Assembly (NCBI RefSeq): GCF_029906645.1
Contig: NZ_JARYGZ010000005.1
Span: 62,001-126,000 of the forward strand
Direction: 5' to 3'
DNA length: 64,000 bases
Source: Sphingomonas oryzagri
Lineage (GTDB): Bacteria > Pseudomonadota > Alphaproteobacteria > Sphingomonadales > Sphingomonadaceae
Position numbers and translations under genes: made by a program. The notes beneath the pieces were generated by a model. That model did not search any database. It saw nothing but the letters and a program-made list of their open reading frames with translations, and had not been told where the DNA came from. Below, piece by piece: positions 43,835 through 52,247 of this stretch (the first letter of the stretch is position 1; each line of letters starts with the position of its first letter).

Positions 43835-46477
43835 TCAGAACTTGAACCGCGCGCCGAACTCGAAAGTCCGGTCGTAGGTCCGCGTGTCGCGCGGCACGTC
43901 GGACGAGACGCCGGTCGTCACGCTCGTGCCGGTGAAGCGGTCATGATAGGTGCGGTCGAGCAGGTTGGTCGCGTCGAAGGTCAGCGTGAGCCAATCGACC
44001 GGAGAGTAGCTGCCCGAGAAATCGAGCTGCTGGATCGGCTTCACCTTGATCGTTCCGCCCTGCGATCCGCCCGAATTGTAGCTGTCTACGAAGCTCGACC
44101 GCCAATTGTAGGCGAGGCGCGCCGAGAAGCCGTATTTCTCGTAGATCGCGACGACGTTGTACGAATATTTGGAAACCTGCTGCAGCTTCGCCTGCTGCAG
44201 GGTGGTCGGATCCTGCGTGGTGCCGATCAGATAGGTGCCATTGATCTGCGCGCCGAGGCCGCTGAGCGGACCGGGCAGGAAATCGAAGAACTGCTGGTAG
44301 GCAAGCTCGGCGCCGTAGAGCTTGCCGCTGCCCGTGTTGCGCGGGCGGCTGACCAGATAGATCGCATCGCTGCCGTCGGTGTTGGTGCCGTGCACCTCCG
44401 GCGCCGCATAGGTCTGAATATAGCCGTTCAGCTTGTGGTAGAAGCCGGTGGCGGTCAGCGAACTGGTGCGGTTGAAATAATATTCGAGCGAGGCGTCGTA
44501 GGCGGTCGACTTGATCGGCTGCAGCGCCGGATTGCCGCCGCTGCCGGTACCGGCATAGGTCTGCGTGCCGGTCGATCCGCTCGGCGTGTAGCCGGTCAAC
44601 GGGTTGAGCGCCGCGAAGTCCGGCCGGGTGATCGTCTTGCCGAAGGCGAGGCGCGCCTGCAGCTTGTCGCTGAGCTTGGCGCGCAGCGTCGCGCTCGGCA
44701 GCGCGTTCACATAGTTGGAGCGGCCCGAAACGCCGTTGCCGCTCAGACTCTCGACGGTGTTGACGACGCGTACGCCCGCGACGCCATCGACCGGTACGTT
44801 GCCCAGATCGAAATGATAGCCGGCCTGCGCGTAGAAGGCGTAGGTCCGTTCGTTGTCGAAGAAGGACAGCGCCGGATCATACGGACGCGCACCATCCGGC
44901 TGGCCGAAGATCGCGCGGATCGTGTCGGGATTGTCGAGCAGGAAGTTGGTGTCGCCCAGCACGAAATGATCGATGCCGAGCTTGCCGTCGACCAGGCCGC
45001 CCGGCGAGAGTGAGGCGAAGCCGGGGACGCTGGTGACCGGCGTGCCGTTCGGATCGGGGTTGCCGATCGGGATGGAGAGCGTCGCCTGGCTGGTCGCTCG
45101 ACGGTTGGTGTAACGCGCGCCGATCTTGAAGTTGGTGAGGAAGCCGCCGTCGAAATCGTGCTGCAGGTCGCCGCGCCAGGCCCACTGGCGGCTGGTATCG
45201 ACGCCGTGATTGTCGAACAGGGTCCGGATATAGAAGTTGCTCGGATCGGTCAGGTCCACGCCCGAGATGTTGACGTTGGGCGTGCCGCCCTTGTCGAAAT
45301 CGATCGCCAGTTCGGGCGCGTTGAACGAGGTATCGACGATCACGTTGCGGTTGGGCACGCGGCTGCGGTTGTAGACCAGCTCGGTGGTGAACAGCGTGCG
45401 GTCGTCCACATGCCATTTGGTGCCGACATCGGCCTGCCAGGTGGTCGTCTTGTTCTCGAAGGCCTGCTTGGAGGTGAGGGTGTAGGCGTTCTCGGTCACG
45501 CTGCTCTGGGCGAGGCCCGAGCCGTCCGAGCGCGGGGTGACGGACGTCATGTTGCCGGCCTTGGGCAGGCCGATGAAGAAGTTGACGCCGTAACGCTCCT
45601 TATACTGGGTGTAGAGGCCGTCGGCGTAGAATTCGATCTTGTCGCTGGGGCGCCACTGGGCCGAGACGTTGTAGGCCATGCGGCGGCGATCGCCGTCGGT
45701 GTAGATGCCACCCACGGTGTCCGGCGTCGGGGTCGGCGCGCCCGAATAAACGAAGTCGAACGCCGTCTGGTCCTCATATTTGCGGCGGTTGTAGGAGGCG
45801 CCGGCCATCAGGCCGATCTCGCCGATCCCGGTTTCCCACCGATCGCTGATCAGGCCGCCGCCGAGATAGCCCCATTTGTTGGCCTGGTCCGAATAGACCG
45901 CGCGGCCGCCACCGGCGACGCGGAAGCCGTCGAAATCGAACGGACGGTGCAGACGGATGTCGATCACACCGGCGACGCCGCCCTCGATGATGTCGGGGGT
46001 GCTCGTCTTGTAGACGTCTACGCCGGCGAGCAGTTCGGCCGGAATGTCCTGCAGCGCGACGCCGCGGCCGGTGCCGGTGAACACCTCGCGGCCGTTGATC
46101 AGCGTGGCGACGTTGGGCAGGCCGCGGATGTCGACGCCGCTGGTTTCGCCGCGGCCGCGGCTGACCTGCACGCCGGTCACGCGCTGGAGGGCATCCGAAA
46201 CCGTATTGTCCGGCAACTTGCCGATATCCTGCGCCACGATCGAATCGACGATCTGCACCGAATTGCGGCGGATGCTCTGCGCGCTGGACAAGCTGGCGCG
46301 GACGCCGGTGACGACGATGTCCTTGCTGGCGGCACCGGGATCGGGCGCCGGCTGCGTCGCGGTTGCGGTGCCGGAATTGGCGTCTGCGGCGGCATCCTGG
46401 GCGATGGCGGGCATCGCCGCCATCCCCAGCGCAAGGGCCGAGGCGGCAGTCATGAGCGAACGGCGATCGAAAGCCAT
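43835..46477 (-). CDS. TonB-dependent receptor (TonB-Xanth-Caul type), arabinan-linked
   Basis: An 880-residue outer-membrane receptor. N-terminal signal (SLMTAASALALGMAAMPAIAQ), TonB box region DIVVTGVRASLSSAQSIRRNS, plug (IVDSIVAQDIGKLPDNTVSDALQRVTGVQVSRGRGE, GVDIRGLPNVATLINGRE, DVYKTSTPDIIEGGVAGVIDIRLHRPFDF) and a barrel that ends RTFEFGARFKF. The AQSIRRNS..VDSIVAQDIGKLPD segment is the hallmark of the Xanthomonas/Caulobacter carbohydrate receptors. It heads the operon with two GH43 enzymes and galM, hence likely imports arabino-oligosaccharides. A TTGTCTGAGTA site lies 55 bases before its start. Confidence 0.95.
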   Translation of the reverse strand: MAFDRRSLMTAASALALGMAAMPAIAQDAAADANSGTATATQPAPDPGAASKDIVVTGVRASLSSAQSIRRNSVQIVDSIVAQDIGKLPDNTVSDALQRVTGVQVSRGRGETSGVDIRGLPNVATLINGREVFTGTGRGVALQDIPAELLAGVDVYKTSTPDIIEGGVAGVIDIRLHRPFDFDGFRVAGGGRAVYSDQANKWGYLGGGLISDRWETGIGEIGLMAGASYNRRKYEDQTAFDFVYSGAPTPTPDTVGGIYTDGDRRRMAYNVSAQWRPSDKIEFYADGLYTQYKERYGVNFFIGLPKAGNMTSVTPRSDGSGLAQSSVTENAYTLTSKQAFENKTTTWQADVGTKWHVDDRTLFTTELVYNRSRVPNRNVIVDTSFNAPELAIDFDKGGTPNVNISGVDLTDPSNFYIRTLFDNHGVDTSRQWAWRGDLQHDFDGGFLTNFKIGARYTNRRATSQATLSIPIGNPDPNGTPVTSVPGFASLSPGGLVDGKLGIDHFVLGDTNFLLDNPDTIRAIFGQPDGARPYDPALSFFDNERTYAFYAQAGYHFDLGNVPVDGVAGVRVVNTVESLSGNGVSGRSNYVNALPSATLRAKLSDKLQARLAFGKTITRPDFAALNPLTGYTPSGSTGTQTYAGTGSGGNPALQPIKSTAYDASLEYYFNRTSSLTATGFYHKLNGYIQTYAAPEVHGTNTDGSDAIYLVSRPRNTGSGKLYGAELAYQQFFDFLPGPLSGLGAQINGTYLIGTTQDPTTLQQAKLQQVSKYSYNVVAIYEKYGFSARLAYNWRSSFVDSYNSGGSQGGTIKVKPIQQLDFSGSYSPVDWLTLTFDATNLLDRTYHDRFTGTSVTTGVSSDVPRDTRTYDRTFEFGARFKF

Positions 46478-46531
46478 TGGGTTCCCCTTCCTGATATGTC
46501 CGCACCGCTCAAAGCGCGGTGTCGTGTTTAT

Positions 46532-46542
46532 TACTCAGACAA
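46532..46542 (-). promoter_or_regulatory. GntR-type operator candidate, TTGTCTGAGTA copy A
   Basis: TTGTCTGAGTA on the minus strand, upstream of the arabinan TonB receptor (start 46477). Identical 11-mers occur at 47996-48006 and 59519-59529. It differs by one base from the FadR-subfamily operator pattern TNGTNNNACNA. Confidence 0.6.
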
Positions 46543-46628
46543 TTTAGTAGCGAAGCCAAAAGCCGCTGGCAAGGGGCTTGGCAATGCCCCCCGTCAGCGG
46601 CGGAAATGTGCGGAAATGTAAGGAAAAA

Positions 46629-47939
46629 TCAGTCGGTGACGGGCACCGGCGCGGGTTCGGCGTGGGTCGGGCGGCTGCCCCACAGCGCGTAGAACAGCAC
46701 GTAGAGCTCGCACGCGGCAGTGAGCAGGAAGCTCCACTGCAGGCCGAAATTGTCGGCGATCTTGCCTTGCACGATCACCAGCGCACCGCCCGCGATCGCC
46801 ATGATCAGCAGGCCGGATCCTTCTTCGGTCAGCGGGCCGAGGCCTTTGATCCCCAGCGTGAAGATCGTCGGGAACATGATCGAGTGGCACAGCCCGACGA
46901 GGATCAGCGCCCACATCGCCACCGGGCCGTGCGCGAAGGTGGCGACCAGCATGACCGCGAAGGCGGCCACGGCGAAGCAGGCCAGCACGCGATCGGCCGG
47001 TATCGAGCGCATCAGATAGGAGCCGATGAAGCGGCCGACCATCATCCCGCCCCACAGCAGGAAGAGATAGTGGGATGCCTGCTCGTGCGTCAGGTTGCCG
47101 ATGTCGGGCTGCGACACGAAATTGATGAACAGGTTGGCGACACCGATCTCGGCGATCAGGTAGATGAAGATCGCGGGGACGCCGAACACGAGATTGCGAT
47201 GCTTCCAGAGTGACTGGCCACGCCGCTCCTCGGCCGACGAACGGCGGTTGGCGCTCCCCATTTCCGGGAGGCGGAACCGCGCGATGACGATCGCGAGAGC
47301 GACCAGCACCGCTGCGACGATCAGGTAGGGCAGCACCACGGAATGGGCGTCGGCCAGCCGCTCGGCCGGCGTGAGATGGGCGGCGCCGGCCATTTCTGTG
47401 CCCGATTTCGAGCGGCCGAGGATCAGGTATCCGCCGAACAGCGGGGCGAGCGTCGTGCCCAGCGAGTTGAACGCCTGTACGAGATTGAGCCGCGAATCCG
47501 ACGTCTCGGCCGGGCCGACCACCGCGACATAGGGATTCGCGGCGACCTGCAGCAACGTGATGCCGCTGGCGATCACGAACAGGGCGACAAGCGTCACGCC
47601 ATAGGATGGCAGCAGGGCGGCGGGCGCCATGCCCAGCGCGCCCAGTGCCATGATGCCCAGGCCAATTACCATCGAGCGCTTGTAGCCGACGCGTTCGATC
47701 AGTTTCGCGGACGGGATCGACGCGAAGAAATAGGCGATGAACCAGGTCGATTCGATCAGCGTGGTCTGGGTGTAGTCGAGGTCGAACACGCTGCGCAGAT
47801 GCGGCAGCAGCGTGTTGTTGATGACGGTGATGAAGCCCCAGATGAAGAACAGGCTGGCCAGCAGGGTGAGCGCCGGGCGATAGGTGGCCGACATGGGGGA
47901 GGCGCCGGCACTGGCGCTGGTGGTGACCGGTCCGGGCAC
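46629..47939 (-). CDS. MFS sugar:proton symporter, FucP/GluP type
   Basis: A 436-residue transporter with 12 hydrophobic segments. LASLFFIWGFITVINNTLLPHLRSVFDLDYTQTTLIES in TM1-2, GASGITLLQ-like VIASGITLLQVAANPYVAVVGP in TM4-5 and LVQAFNSLGTTLAPLFGGYLIL are typical of the fucose/glucose-galactose permease branch. Given its neighbours, L-arabinose is the most likely substrate. I chose a GTG at 47939 because GAGGA lies 7 bases upstream, whereas the internal ATG at 47894 has no ribosome binding site; the extra 15 residues are cytoplasmic. It is divergent from the dehydratase gene across a 245-base gap with operator copy B. Confidence 0.9.
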   Translation of the reverse strand: MPGPVTTSASAGASPMSATYRPALTLLASLFFIWGFITVINNTLLPHLRSVFDLDYTQTTLIESTWFIAYFFASIPSAKLIERVGYKRSMVIGLGIMALGALGMAPAALLPSYGVTLVALFVIASGITLLQVAANPYVAVVGPAETSDSRLNLVQAFNSLGTTLAPLFGGYLILGRSKSGTEMAGAAHLTPAERLADAHSVVLPYLIVAAVLVALAIVIARFRLPEMGSANRRSSAEERRGQSLWKHRNLVFGVPAIFIYLIAEIGVANLFINFVSQPDIGNLTHEQASHYLFLLWGGMMVGRFIGSYLMRSIPADRVLACFAVAAFAVMLVATFAHGPVAMWALILVGLCHSIMFPTIFTLGIKGLGPLTEEGSGLLIMAIAGGALVIVQGKIADNFGLQWSFLLTAACELYVLFYALWGSRPTHAEPAPVPVTD

Positions 47940-47995
47940 TATATTTTCCTCATCCTGATGCCCTCGAAGTGCGGGCGGGGTTGCTCTTCGCTTTT

Positions 47996-48006
47996 TTGTC
48001 TGAGTA
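47996..48006 (+). promoter_or_regulatory. GntR-type operator candidate, TTGTCTGAGTA copy B
   Basis: TTGTCTGAGTA in the divergent promoter region between the FucP-type transporter (start 47939) and the IlvD/Edd-family dehydratase (start 48185), positioned 57 bases from the former. A single site here could control both genes. Confidence 0.6.
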
Positions 48007-48184
48007 TATGGGAGCAAGAAGCGCGTCAACGCCAAGGCGTCGTCGTGGCGGCGGGGAGGAGGGCAAGCCCATGAAAGCGAAGCGCAATTTCGCGATCGGC
48101 GGCGAGTCCCGGCATCCCGCCCGCGATGCTCCATGGCCAAGCGGTGCGCCGTTTCGCTGATCCTTGTCCGGAAGTTTGAAACCG

Positions 48185-49984
48185 ATGCCCGATCCCGTGA
48201 CCTCCCGCCCGCTCCGTTCGCGCGCGTGGTTCGACAATCCCGACAATATCGACATGACCTCGCTCTATCTGGAGCGTTATCTCAATTTCGGGCTGAGCCT
48301 GGAGGAACTGCGGTCGGGCAAGCCGATCATCGGCATCGCGCAGACCGGATCGGATCTGTCGCCGTGCAACCGCCATCACCTCGTGCTGGCCGAGCGCGTG
48401 CGGGAGGGCATCCGCGAGGCGGGCGGCATCGCGATCGAATTCCCGGTCCACCCCATTCAGGAGACCGGCAAGCGCCCGACGGCGGGCCTCGACCGCAACC
48501 TCGCCTACATGGCGCTGGTCGAATTGCTCTACGGCTATCCGCTCGACGGCGTGGTGCTGACGGTCGGCTGCGACAAGACGACACCGGCCATGCTGATGGC
48601 GGCGGCGACCGTGAACATTCCGGCGATCGCATTGTCGGTCGGCCCGATGCTCAACGGCTGGCACAAGGGCGAGCGCACCGGCTCCGGCACCATCGTCTGG
48701 AAGGCGCGCCAGATGCTGGCGGCCGGCGAGATCGACGAGGCGGGCTTTATCAAGCTCGTCGCCTCCTCGGCGCCGTCGACCGGCTATTGCAACACGATGG
48801 GCACCGCGACGACGATGAATTCGCTGGCCGAGGCGCTGGGTATGCAGCTGCCCGGATCCGCCGCGATCCCCGCGCCCTATCGTGACCGGCAGGAGATTTC
48901 CTACCGCACCGGCCTGCGCATCGTCGACATGGTGCGCGAGGATCTGAAGCCCTCCGACATCCTGACCCGTGAGGCGTTCCTCAACGCGATCGTGGTCAAT
49001 TCGGCGATCGGCGGATCGACCAACGCGCCGATCCACCTCGCCGCTATCGCCCGCCATGTCGGCGCCGATCTGGAACTGAAGGATTGGGAGACGCACGGCC
49101 ACAAGGTGCCGCTGCTCGTTAATCTTCAGCCCGCCGGCGAATATCTCGGCGAGGATTATTATCGCGCGGGTGGCGTGCCCGCCGTGGTGGCGCAGCTGAT
49201 GAAGCAGGGCCTGATCCACGAGGATGCGATCACCGCCAACGGCAGGTCGATCGGCGAGAATTGCCGCGACGCGACGATCGAGGACGAGAAGGTGATCCGC
49301 CCGCTCGAACGCCCGTTGAGGGAGGCGGCCGGCTTCATCGTGCTCTCCGGCAATCTTTTCGACGCCGCGATCATGAAGACCAGCGTGATCGATGACGAGT
49401 TCCGCAACCGCTACCTCTCCAACCCCGACGATCCCGATGCGTTCGAGGGGCCGGCGATCGTGTTCGACGGGCCGGAGGATTATCACCACCGCATCGACGA
49501 TCCGGCGCTCAACATCACGCCGGAAACGCTGATGTTCATGCGCGGCGCCGGGCCGATTGGCTATCCGGGCGCGGCGGAGGTGGTGAACATGCGGCCGCCC
49601 GCCTACCTGATCCGCGAGGGCGTCCATGCGCTGCCCTGCATCGGCGACGGTCGCCAGTCCGGCACGTCCGGCTCGCCCTCGATCCTCAACGCCTCGCCGG
49701 AAGCGGCGGCGATGGGCGGCCTCGCGCTGATCCGCACCGGGGACAGGGTGCGCATCGATCTGCGCAAGGGCAGTGCCGACGTGCTGATCCCCAACGAGGA
49801 GCTGGCCGAACGCCGCCGCGCGCTGGTCGAGGCGGGGGGCTATGCCTATCCGGCCTCGCAGACGCCGTGGCAGGAGATGCAGCGCGCTGTCGTCGGCCAG
49901 ATGAACACCGGCGCGATCCTTGAAGGATCCGAAAAGTATCAGCGCATCGCCCAGACGCAGGGCGTGCCCCGCGACAACCACTGA
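48185..49984 (+). CDS. IlvD/Edd-family sugar-acid dehydratase, probable L-arabonate (or D-xylonate) dehydratase
   Basis: A 599-residue Fe-S and Mg-dependent dehydratase. The cluster Cys are in [28 protein letters not shown] and [67 protein letters not shown] and [22 protein letters not shown] are further family motifs. The sequence type ([22 protein letters not shown]) belongs to the pentonate dehydratases rather than IlvD proper. It should convert L-arabonate to 2-keto-3-deoxy-L-arabonate, step three of the oxidative arabinose route whose other enzymes are encoded at 55971-59504. ATG 48185 follows a GGAAG. Confidence 0.9.
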   Translation: MPDPVTSRPLRSRAWFDNPDNIDMTSLYLERYLNFGLSLEELRSGKPIIGIAQTGSDLSPCNRHHLVLAERVREGIREAGGIAIEFPVHPIQETGKRPTAGLDRNLAYMALVELLYGYPLDGVVLTVGCDKTTPAMLMAAATVNIPAIALSVGPMLNGWHKGERTGSGTIVWKARQMLAAGEIDEAGFIKLVASSAPSTGYCNTMGTATTMNSLAEALGMQLPGSAAIPAPYRDRQEISYRTGLRIVDMVREDLKPSDILTREAFLNAIVVNSAIGGSTNAPIHLAAIARHVGADLELKDWETHGHKVPLLVNLQPAGEYLGEDYYRAGGVPAVVAQLMKQGLIHEDAITANGRSIGENCRDATIEDEKVIRPLERPLREAAGFIVLSGNLFDAAIMKTSVIDDEFRNRYLSNPDDPDAFEGPAIVFDGPEDYHHRIDDPALNITPETLMFMRGAGPIGYPGAAEVVNMRPPAYLIREGVHALPCIGDGRQSGTSGSPSILNASPEAAAMGGLALIRTGDRVRIDLRKGSADVLIPNEELAERRRALVEAGGYAYPASQTPWQEMQRAVVGQMNTGAILEGSEKYQRIAQTQGVPRDNH

Positions 49985-49993
49985 GACGCTAAA

Positions 49994-50020
49994 AATCCTC
50001 CCCCTGGGCGGGGGAGGATT
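49994..50020. terminator. bidirectional terminator between convergent genes
   Basis: Perfect 11-base stem (AATCCTCCCCC at 49994-50004, complement at 50010-50020) with a 5-base loop, between the stops of the dehydratase (49984) and the GH27-like gene (50022). A-rich on the left; no long T run on either side. Confidence 0.65.
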
Positions 50021-50021
50021 A

Positions 50022-51365
50022 TCAAGTCAGGCGCAGGAGCGTCGCGCCGTGCGGCGGCAGGTGGCGCTCGATCCGACCGCTCGCCCGGCCGGTCGCGCCC
50101 GTCCACAGGTCGCGCGCCTGCACCGGCCCGCCGAGGCCGAGTTCGCCGAGTGCGATGCCGACGGTCTTGGGCGTGTCGGCGGCATTGAACAGCGCCAGAT
50201 AGCGCTCGTTCCCGCCGCCCTCAGGCCGGGCCGACCAGATGTGCGTCCCGTCCTCGACGAAGTGCGGGCGGTTGGCGGTGCTCGCCTGATTGACCGCGAT
50301 CACCTCGCGATTGGTGAGCAGCGCCAGCGTCGCCGCGTCGAGGTGGCGCAGATCCCCGCCCATGATCAGCGGCGAGCGGGCGATCACCCACAGCGTCATC
50401 AGCGTACGCTGCTCGTCGGGCGTGAAGCGGGTGTCGCGCGCGCCGAGCGCGAGGCGGCCGAGCGGCAGCATGTCCGCATCGGGCCAGCCGCCCGGCACGC
50501 GCCACGCATTCCAGTTTTCCAGCCGCACGAACTGGGCCTTGAGCATCGCCCAATCGTCCCAGAAATCGTCCGATATCCGCCACATCTGCGCGAAGCGGCG
50601 GACATGCTCCGCACGTGGCACCGGCGTCTCGCCCGGCGAGAGGCTGAGGACGATCGGCCGGCCGCAGCGCCGGATGGCGGTATGGGCGGCCTCGATCTCC
50701 GGCGCGTGGGCGTCATAGGGGCGGCTCATGTCGTCCATCTTGACGAAATCGACGCCCCAGCCGGCGTACAGCGCGAACACGCTGTCATAATAAGCCTGCG
50801 CGCCGGGCTTGCGCATGTCGACGCCGAACATGTCGGGGTTCCACGGGCAGATGCTCGCCGTGTCGGCGATGTCGGCCGCGCGGTAGGGCGTTCCGAGGAT
50901 GGGCAGGTTGCGCTGCATGGCGAGGCGCGGGATGCCGCGCATCAGGTGGATGCCGAACTTCATGCCGAGGCCGTGGACATAGGCGGCGAGCGGCGCGAAG
51001 CCCTTGTCTCCCATGCTCGAGGGAAAGCGGTTGGGCGCGGGCAGCAGGCGGCCATGGCCATCCAGCGTCGGTTGCGCGACGGCGTGGTAATCGTATCCGG
51101 AGGCGCCCGGCTCGTACCACTGGATGTCGACGGTGAAGACGTCGTAGCCGAAGGGCAGCAGCTTTTCCGCCATGATCGCGGCGGTCTCGCGAGCCTGCGC
51201 CTCGGTGATGGTGGTGGCGAAGCTGTTCCAGCTGTTCCAGCCCATCGGCGGGCGCGGGGCGAGCAGGGGAGGCGCCCCCGCGATCCTGGCCCGTGCCGCG
51301 ACCGGCGCCGCCGCGCTCGCCATCGCGCCGGTAAGGATCGTGCGGCGGTTAGGGCCGTTCGCCAC
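50022..51365 (-). CDS. GH27-like alpha-galactosidase/beta-L-arabinopyranosidase, Tat-exported
   Basis: A 447-residue enzyme: twin-arginine signal (NRRTILTGAMASAAAPVAARA), then the barrel start RPPMGWNSWNSFATTITEAQ, FTVDIQWYEP, KFGIHLMRGIPRLAMQ, the nucleophile Asp in VDFVKMDDMSRP and acid/base Asp in WRISDDFWDDWAML, then GGWPDADMLPLG, and a short C-terminal beta domain. FDGY..DIQW and DDMSRPY differ from the classical alpha-galactosidase at 27091, so a related activity such as beta-L-arabinopyranosidase is possible, which would suit the arabinose locus. Start GTG 51365, two bases after the stop of the GntR gene; the two are cotranscribed. Confidence 0.82.
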   Translation of the reverse strand: MANGPNRRTILTGAMASAAAPVAARARIAGAPPLLAPRPPMGWNSWNSFATTITEAQARETAAIMAEKLLPFGYDVFTVDIQWYEPGASGYDYHAVAQPTLDGHGRLLPAPNRFPSSMGDKGFAPLAAYVHGLGMKFGIHLMRGIPRLAMQRNLPILGTPYRAADIADTASICPWNPDMFGVDMRKPGAQAYYDSVFALYAGWGVDFVKMDDMSRPYDAHAPEIEAAHTAIRRCGRPIVLSLSPGETPVPRAEHVRRFAQMWRISDDFWDDWAMLKAQFVRLENWNAWRVPGGWPDADMLPLGRLALGARDTRFTPDEQRTLMTLWVIARSPLIMGGDLRHLDAATLALLTNREVIAVNQASTANRPHFVEDGTHIWSARPEGGGNERYLALFNAADTPKTVGIALGELGLGGPVQARDLWTGATGRASGRIERHLPPHGATLLRLT

Positions 51366-51367
51366 CG

Positions 51368-52108
51368 TCAGTCCCTCAGCGAGAGTTCGGTGTCTTCCTG
51401 CGCGAGGCGGACGAGATCCGTCATCGCCGAACGCGCGGCATCGGCATCGGCGTCGGCGATCGCCTCGAACAGCACGCGGTGATCGGGCAGCGGATCGCGC
51501 GGCAGCTTGCGGCGGCGCTGCTTGAAGATCGTCGTCCAGCCCACCGCCGCCTCGATCGAACTGGCGAGCGAGATCAGCGGCGCGTTGCGCGTCGCCTGCA
51601 GGATGGTGTGGTGGAAGAGCTGGTCGGCCGCCTGACCCGCCGCCGTGGCGAGGCCGTGGCGCGCCATCTCCTCCAGCGCGTGCCCCATGCGGGCGAGGTC
51701 GGCGCCCTCGCGGCGGCGCGCGGCAAGTTCGGCGGCGGCCGGCTCCACGATCATGCGCAGCTCGAACAGGTCGCGGATGAAATCCTCGCTCGGCTCGCCC
51801 TCGAACGCCCAGGCGAGCACGTCGGGATCGAGCAGGTTCCAGCGGCTGCGATCGGAGACACGCGTGCCCGCCTTGGGGCGGCTCTCCACCAGCCCCTTGG
51901 CGGCGAGCATCCGCACCGCCTCGCGATAGGCGCTGCGCGAGACGTTCAGCTGCTCGGAGAATTCGATCTCGCCGGAGAGCGTGTCGCCCGGTTTGTAATG
52001 TCCCGTGACGATTGCGACGCCGAGGTCGTGGGCGATCGATCCGTGGATGCGCATGCCGAGCGAAGGTTTGGCGAGCCGGCCGAAGGGGGGCTTTTCCGTA
52101 CGCGCCAA
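51368..52108 (-). CDS. GntR-family (FadR/FCD) regulator, predicted arabinose-regulon repressor
   Basis: A 246-residue regulator: GntR winged helix (SIAHDLGVAIVTGHYKPGDTLSGEIEFSEQLNVSRSAYREAVRMLAAKGLVESRPKAGTRV), then WNLLDPDVLAWAFEG and an FCD effector domain (FELRMIVEPAAAELAAR, HHTILQATRNAPLISL, DHRVLFEAIADADADAARSAM). It is divergent from the GH51 gene, with the perfect operator-like palindrome TTGTCAGACAA between them. FadR-type GntR proteins bind TNGTNNNACNA, so it is the best candidate to control all TTGTCTG sites in this locus, with arabinose-derived sugar acids as possible effectors. The start is probably TTG at 52108 (AGGGAGAG upstream); GTG 52132 is an alternative. Confidence 0.88.
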   Translation of the reverse strand: MARTEKPPFGRLAKPSLGMRIHGSIAHDLGVAIVTGHYKPGDTLSGEIEFSEQLNVSRSAYREAVRMLAAKGLVESRPKAGTRVSDRSRWNLLDPDVLAWAFEGEPSEDFIRDLFELRMIVEPAAAELAARRREGADLARMGHALEEMARHGLATAAGQAADQLFHHTILQATRNAPLISLASSIEAAVGWTTIFKQRRRKLPRDPLPDHRVLFEAIADADADAARSAMTDLVRLAQEDTELSLRD

Positions 52109-52205
52109 GCCTGTCTCTCCCTCATCCTGCACCCGCGCGGTTATACCGCGCCCCGTTGTGCGGACGACCATAGCGAAGGCTTGATCGCACCGCCAGAGCA
52201 TCCTA

Positions 52206-52222
52206 GACAACTTGTCAGACAA
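52206..52222. promoter_or_regulatory. overlapping operator palindromes upstream of GH51 (copy C)
   Basis: GACAACTTGTC (52206-52216) and TTGTCAGACAA (52212-52222) are two perfect, overlapping 11-base palindromes; the second matches the FadR-type GntR consensus TNGTNNNACNA exactly. They lie in the divergent promoter between the GntR gene and GH51, 25 bases from the GH51 start. Confidence 0.68.
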
Positions 52223-52247
52223 TATCATTATCGGGAGGATTAAGACG

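Noticed and set aside
48026-49981. A 651-codon minus-strand frame opposite the dehydratase
   Set aside because: Antisense shadow of an IlvD/Edd enzyme whose cluster cysteines are all visible on the plus strand.
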